The notes under the pieces were generated by a model that was not told the origin of the DNA, did no database searches, and was given only the letters and a program-made list of their open reading frames with translations. Positions 54,311 through 64,000 of a stretch of 64,000 nt of DNA are shown piece by piece. The first letter of the stretch is position 1. Each line of letters starts with the position of its first letter. A program made the translations under genes and the position numbers. This DNA is from Apostichopus japonicus. Lineage: Eukaryota; Echinodermata; Holothuroidea; Aspidochirotida; Stichopodidae. The stretch covers positions 9,220,001-9,284,000 of the forward strand of contig NC_092566.1 of NCBI RefSeq assembly GCF_037975245.1. Reading direction: 5' to 3'.

Positions 54311-56659
54311 AAACCAAGAAATAAAGACAAAAACAAACACAAAATATTAACGTTTTAATTTCAAAAAAATAAAACTCTAGTAGTAGTTTACTTCTGACAG
54401 ACTTAAGTGACGGGAAGGCTGCCATATTTTTATTTATTTTTATTTAGCGTATTTCAAGTGTTTAGTCCCCTTCATATTGCTTTCTACTGACCATATGGGT
54501 TTTTGTTTCAGCACCTATCATGAGTATAGTTTTAAAAACACTCGTCTTTGACAAAATTTCCTACTGTTTTTTCCAAGGTTAGCGAAGTGAGCACAATGCC
54601 GGTCATTTAAGATATAGTAATTTTTGAATCAACATTGACACAACCGATAACTGTCAGGAAAATTACCATCTCGAAAACATGGCAGTTCAATAAAAGAAAC
54701 CCATTTTTAATGCAATCACATATGCAGGATCAATGATGTCATATTAACATTTTGTTCACTTATGATCTTGTCTTGTTATTAAAACGAAAATATTTTCCAA
54801 CCGGAATAAAAAAAAGAAGAAGCATTCTTCCCCTTTTGGAAAACTATCTCCATCACATAGATCAGAGATGAAAGTAACGTTCGTGTCCAATTTAAAACCA
54901 ACATTCTCTAAAAAAGAGGGGGGGGTGGGGTGTGGATAAATATGAAAAACATATGTCACGCTTGGTTTCATAGATAAGTTAGGTACAACCTTTTTTCTTT
55001 TAAAAGTCAGATATGTAAGTTTTTGGCTATTTTGTTTTATTAAAAAAGGATTAGATAGCATCAAAAGAAGTAATAAAAAGAAAAATGAAAAAAATGAAAT
55101 TACAAACAAATTTATATACAAGGAAAGAAGGTGATATGTTTATGAAGAAAATACGAAAGTTAGTTTATTTCTTCTTTTTGGTTCTTTTTGATTCTTAGTG
55201 TTTTATTTATTATATTCTTCCAATTTCGTAATCGGTTCCGTTCAAGAATGTTAAAAAATTCGTGCATTCCTTGCATTTATTCTGTCTTATGTTGGTTCCA
55301 CATATTATACAGTAAATATACCTTTTTAAAGATATCAACAAGATTGCCGCTGAGGAAATTGATCGGCGTGCGATAAATTCTTGATGGCGCGGTTTCTCAA
55401 ACCATTCATTATTATTCCAAATCGTTGTAATGAAACTTCAATATCTTTAGTTAATTTTGAAAGCAATCGTTTTAAATTAAGAGGAATATGTTTAAGAAAA
55501 GACAAAACAATAAATCATACAACATTTTATGAAATTTTACTGATAAACTTGTATTAGAACACAGCCTTATATTCAGTAGCTTTAATTTTGTTATACTTTT
55601 ATCAACTTGAACCTTGATGACATTTAAGACCTTTTCAGTTTTCGATCTTTTAAATTTTCTTTCTCAATTCCTTTCTTTTATGATCAACGGAGAGGCTGAA
55701 GCAAACATATTTTAATTGTAAATTATCGATTAATTATCGATTTGTTTTTCATTTTAATTACAATAAATTCGCTATAATCACCATAAACATTTCCAGGGAA
55801 TATGTGCCATTACTTCACATTGATAAAATCTTTATATACACCCAATCCGTCGGCACAGAATGTTTAGTGACGTTTCGACTTCAGTGCGAGTATAGGTCAT
55901 TGGTAAATTGTAGGTGGGTTTGGGGGGAGGGCCCGAGGTACTGCGGGTGGGGGGGGGGGAGGGTCTTAAAACTGTAACAAAGTGATCAAAGTTGTCACAC
56001 GCATCAAGTAAGGGTTTAATGTGGGATGATCTTCACAACTCTTCATTATTCTTACGTAAAGAATAAAGTCTCCTAAATTTAAATTTCATATGCCTAAAAG
56101 TATTTCTCGTCATATATATATACTTTGGTTGACATACGTGTGTGTATGTGTGTGTGTTTTTTCTTCAATAGAATGAATTAGGTACCTTGGAATTTTGAAG
56201 GCTAGCCAGTTACAATTGAATTGTATATACATGTCAATCGGAAGTAAGCATATTAATTTTCTTTGCGTGACTTTTATTTTCAAACACGGTATAAACGTTA
56301 CTAACGATACTGTTTTCCAACCGTATAAGTGTCCGTTTATACATTTCCTTCCCGCGCCCTTGTACGCATGCTTCACAGTCTAGTGAGTTCGGCCGTTGCT
56401 TGTACTTTCAAATGATCGAGTCATAGGAAGTTGTTCGATATCAGGCGAATAAGAATCTCTCATGTGTGCTGTAATTCAGTACATTGCTTATATAGCAAGT
56501 TGTATTAATCCATACACGACTATATATATGACATAATAAACTTAGTACCACGTTTGCACTGTCTTTTTCGCCCCCCCCCCTTTTTTTCTCTGCATTGCAA
56601 TGAAAGCAATATGGATACGTACATAAAATACATCACGTCATGTTATTTATTACCACCTA

Positions 56660-57030
56660 AGGTACCTGACTTGATCAGTTTTTTACTGTGAATTATAGAG
56701 ACAACCGTTAATCAGGATATAAACTGAAGTGTGTTATAACACCGTAACACATGTTAGACATGTCAGCAGATGCTACTGTGCACCCAATGTACATGGCTTG
56801 ATCAGTTTGTATTGTGAATAAGAGACAAACGTTAATCAGTATATAAACTGAAGTGTATTATAACACCGTAACACATTGTTAGACATGTCAGTATATGCTA
56901 TTGTACACCCAAATGAACATGGCTTGATCAGTTTGTATACTGTGAATAAGAGACAACCGTTAATCAGTATAAAATGAAGTTTATTATAACACCGTTACAC
57001 ATTGTTAGACATGTCAGTATATGCTACTGT
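56660..57030. repeat. 126-bp tandem repeat, three copies
   Basis: TTGATCAGTTT begins units at about 56672, 56798 and 56924, each containing ACAACCGTTAATCAG-like, TATAACACCGT and GTTAGACATGTCAG segments. Copies differ by small indels and substitutions. It lies within intron 1 of Pitx B. Confidence 0.88.
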
Positions 57031-57394
57031 TGAAAAATTACTTACAGACTTATTAATTACTCAGAGGCTTTTTTCAACTATTATGACTAAGTCTAAACAA
57101 CTGTCCCTATATGTTTGACTAGTAAGTAGTATAGACCTTGTAAAGATGGTTCAAATTGCAGATTTTAAGCGGTTTGCAGTAAAGTGTCATCCCATATCTG
57201 TAAAAATATGGACTTGAAAATTATTGGCGAAACCTTTAGAGTAGTCTGGTTAGTCTAGTCAATCATTATGCATAATATTGTATGTTTAGTATTTTCTTTT
57301 AGTAAGTCCTTCTCAGTAGCAACTGGTCATAAATGTGACACATGTTAAAGAAATTATAACATTCATCAGTTTTTGCTGATTAACGGGTACTCAC

Positions 57395-57600
57395 CTATAC
57401 CAGTTTTAACTGATAAAGCCGAGAGAATCGGCTGTTATTACATAACGACATTCTGTTTAGAGTTGAAAGAGACATGTAAACCTCATCTTTAGCTAATATG
57501 ACAGAGATCTTTGTGGAGGACAACACCCCTAAAACACCACTAAAACACCCATAAAACACCCATAAAACACCTAATACAAAAAAGACTAGAGAAGACAAGG
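57395..57600. other. Short CACCCATAAAA repeat patch, no gene
   Basis: Near 57525-57570 ACACCCATAAA-like units repeat about four times. The 75-aa - strand ORF through it is repeat-derived (Val/Leu/Gly-rich) and not supported as a gene. Confidence 0.5.
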
Positions 57601-57799
57601 ACATGTGGCTCAATGATGACATATTTATACTTGATCAAGTCTCCAGCCTTGGATTTAAAAGGAACATTAAATTTGTGATATCTCGTAAATGGAATCATAT
57701 TTTACTTCAGACGTTTTTAGGAAATTGTTCATAACAGTTTTCTCCTTTTTGTTATTGTCACATCGGACAAGGATGATAGTTGGGTTTGTCTCTCCTCCT

Positions 57800-58375
57800 A
57801 CACAACGGATTAGATCGGGTTCTAGTCTATAGCGCATTATATCCTATTCTAATTGACAGGTGCAGCGGATTAGATCGGATCCTAATCTAGCGCATTAGAT
57901 CATATTCTAATTGACAGATGCAGCGGATCAGATCGGGTTCTAATCTAGCGCATTAGATCCTATTCTAATTGAAAGGTGTAGCGGGCAGACCCGGTACCAG
58001 TGTAACGGATCAGATCCGGTTCCACTATAGTGGGTCGAATCCGGTTCTAACGTACACGTGTAGCGGATCAGACCCGGTCCCAGTGGAACGGATCAGATCC
58101 GGTTCCAGTATAGTGGGTCGAATCCGGTTCTAACGTACACGTGTAGCGGATCATACCCGCGTTCCCAATGTAACGGATCAGATCCGGTTCCAGTATAGTG
58201 TATCGAATCCGGTTCTAACGTACACGTGTAGCGGATCAGACCCGGTCCTAGTGTAACGGATCAGATCCGGTTCTAGTATAGTGGATCCAATCCGGTTCTA
58301 ACGTTCAGGTGTAGCGGATCAGAACCGGTTCGACTGTATCGGATCAGATCCGGCTCTAGTGTATCGGGTTGTGGC
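57800..58375. repeat. Two-phase minisatellite rich in GGATCAGATCC motifs
   Basis: From about 57800 to 57975 a unit of about 58 bp repeats three times (CGGATTAGATCGGGTTCTA, GCGCATTAGATCCTATTCTA, ATTGACAGGTGCAG). From about 57980 to 58375 a related unit of 82-85 bp takes over, with GTGTAGCGGATCAGA at about 58059, 58141, 58226 and 58310, each followed by CCGGTT-type and TCGAATCCGGTTCTAACG segments. Both phases are built from shorter subrepeats containing GATC and CCGGTT. Confidence 0.88.
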
Positions 58376-58620
58376 AACTACACTCGTAACAGATTCAACA
58401 TCTCCGGGAAATCGCTAGGCCTGGGTCGATTTGCAATTTATGATAGATGTGCTACATCAAGGACCAATGAAACTATAATACGTCTTGTATAGAAGCATTA
58501 TTTCCCTCTGTACACGTGTGAATAATATTTTTTTTAAATGTTTCCATGCAATGATTCTCTTTGCTGGTGCCAGAAAACATTCGTAAACCTTAACCTCTTA
58601 ACTTGACAAATATGTGTAGG

Positions 58621-58777
<157 letters not shown>

Positions 58778-59732
58778 ATACGTCACGCTTACCAATGACG
58801 AACTTTCAATATCTTCACTGTTCTATGGCATATTCTGCCATCCCAGTATACTATATTGCTTTAACAGAATTAATTTTTTTGTCCTTATCGATACTTCAAT
58901 ATTATTCACCTGTAGACATATTAATGTATCATAATAATGTTGTAGTTGGGATCTATGACCCGTCTGCGTTACTATGAGTGCACCGATGACAAAATATGGG
59001 GAAAAAAGTCAAGGAAAATGATCATCGCGCCGTTTCCTAGGTAATTTTAGATTATCTTTAGAGATTAGATATGAAACCAGAAATCATCAAACTTCGTGGT
59101 TTCCTGGCATTATTCCTTATACTTACAAGACGACTCACAGAAGATTACACTGACATAGCTTCCACAGTGTATTGTTTATAATAATATTGTACCTAGAACC
59201 AGAAGTCGACGATCTAATAACAGCAAAACTATAGGCAACGTTGCCACAGGAAATTCCCCAATCAAGTTACATTAACCTCTTAAGACAAACTCTAAAAGTG
59301 ACTTTAACTTTCAATTTGATATAGGAACAGCCATATTCAGTCAAGGGATAGGTGGACGTAGCTTTACAGGTTTCCACCGAGGAAAGGGTTGAATAAGCGA
59401 AGCTGAGGTTCTCCCCCACCCTCCCCAACCCTACCACCCCTCACCTCTTACTACCCAACCCGTAGGCTGGTCAAGCAGTAAAATCCGGACAGATTGATTC
59501 GACAAGAAAATAGTGGCTATTAATAACTACATTTTAGTGGATGAGAAGAGTAGGCATACAGGCGTAAATACGTACAGCCCCCTCCCCCCGCACTCCCCCC
59601 GCACTCCACCCGCACTCCCCCCGCACTCCCCCCTCCCCTTCACCACCATTCCCATGACAAATTTTTGAAACGTAAGGATTTTTATTTCGGTCGAAAAAAG
59701 CTTTCTTTGTCTTCCAACATTGTGATCATATC

Positions 59733-60093
59733 AAGGGCGTAGGAACCGGGGGGCTGGGGGCGCCAGCCCCCCCCCCAGTGAAAAATGTGGAGGGGCGGAA
59801 GTATCATTCCGCCCCCCCCCCCCCCCGCTTCGCAAGTCAGAAAACCCCTTTTTCATTTCCAAATGAGAAAAAACATCTCATTTGGAGCACCAAATTGCAT
59901 CTAAGGCCTGGTGAAAATACAAAATTAAGTTTACAAAATGGAGTGGGTGTTGAAGTGTGCTATATTGCACCAAATTGCATCTGAGGCTACCTGGAAATGC
60001 ACCCCCTCCCCTTAGACCCCTCCCCCAGGCCGGCCATCAGTCTTCAGCCCCCCCCCCCCCCACTCAAAAGTACCTTCCTACGCCACTGGATCA
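59733..60093. mobile_element. MITE-like element with GGCGTAGGAA termini
   Basis: The left end is GGGCGTAGGAACCGGGGGG and the complement of the right end is GTGGCGTAGGAAGGTACTTT, soon followed by a G run. These form imperfect terminal inverted repeats around about 360 bp. The interior contains a direct repeat, CACCAAATTGCATCTAAGGC at about 59887 and CACCAAATTGCATCTGAGGC at about 59967, and several C homopolymers. GATCAT occurs just outside both ends. The two ORFs crossing it are not genes. Confidence 0.55.
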
Positions 60094-60375
60094 TGTAATG
60101 TGTAATACAACATCATATTACTCGTCTGTAGTCTATAGTAGGATCGGTACATATTGGTGTTTATATGTTCTCGAAACAGATCTTACAATGATGTTTAATA
60201 TAAAGATGTTTCACATTAAGAACAATAACAGCAATCGTCAACTTTATGAATTTTAAATGCGAATTTGAAATTAAAATAATTTTTTTATATGGGAGGAGTC
60301 TTTGAATTATTACTAAAAGAAACAGTATTACTATATGCTTTGGCATTCTTTAGTGCTCGTTTTAATTTTTGTTGA

Positions 60376-64000
<3,625 letters not shown>

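Overview
This is AT-rich animal genomic DNA with intron-interrupted genes, large introns, (TA)n microsatellites and many long C or G runs. The only genes I can name are two paired-class homeobox genes of the Pitx family plus a DNA-transposon gene pair. The Pitx exon layout, the repeat style and the frequent AGGCCTA motifs fit a marine invertebrate deuterostome, most likely an echinoderm such as a holothurian or echinoid. The species assignment is inference.

Host genes. Pitx copy A is complete on the + strand in three exons: 6852-7056, 35247-35458 and 39641-40189. The splice phases fit (phase 1, then phase 0), the spliced length is 966 nt, and the product is 321 aa. It has a lysine-50 homeodomain split after homeodomain residue 46 and a C-terminal OAR motif. 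Pitx copy B follows head-to-tail. Its predicted exon 1 is 51858-51966 and its homeobox exon is 60425-60642; the last exon must lie beyond position 64000. So the window holds a tandem Pitx pair.

Mobile DNA. Intron 1 of copy A (28.2 kb) contains a 9.2-kb array at 23404-32636 with the plan R-internal-R-internal-R. R is a 469-bp unit with about 18-bp imperfect terminal inverted repeats and TTAA flanks. Each 3.9-kb internal part carries a 685-aa DDE transposase resembling the invertebrate Mutator-like/Kolobok-like group on the + strand. Convergent to it is a 167-aa I-PpoI-type His-Me finger (zinc-loop homing-endonuclease-like) protein on the - strand. The two units look identical at a 4380-bp offset. 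A diverged solo R relic lies inverted at about 47.78-48.47 kb, between the two Pitx genes. This transposase plus homing-nuclease-like composite is the most unusual system in the window.

Repeats. Other structures are a cluster of ACTTAAGT palindromes (1.7-2.1 kb), a 350-bp homopurine tract (33.7 kb), a 114-bp satellite (53.7-54.3 kb), a minisatellite rich in GGATCAGATCC-like motifs (57.8-58.4 kb), a hairpin-type MITE (52.1-52.5 kb), two elements with C/G-rich termini (4.6-5.1 and 59.7-60.1 kb), and a minisatellite built from the end of the Pitx B homeobox exon including its splice donor (60.6-61.1 kb and beyond). Intron 2 of Pitx A holds broken hydrophobic ORFs that may be a decayed membrane-protein gene. 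The remaining sequence is AT-rich non-coding DNA in which I see no supportable gene.
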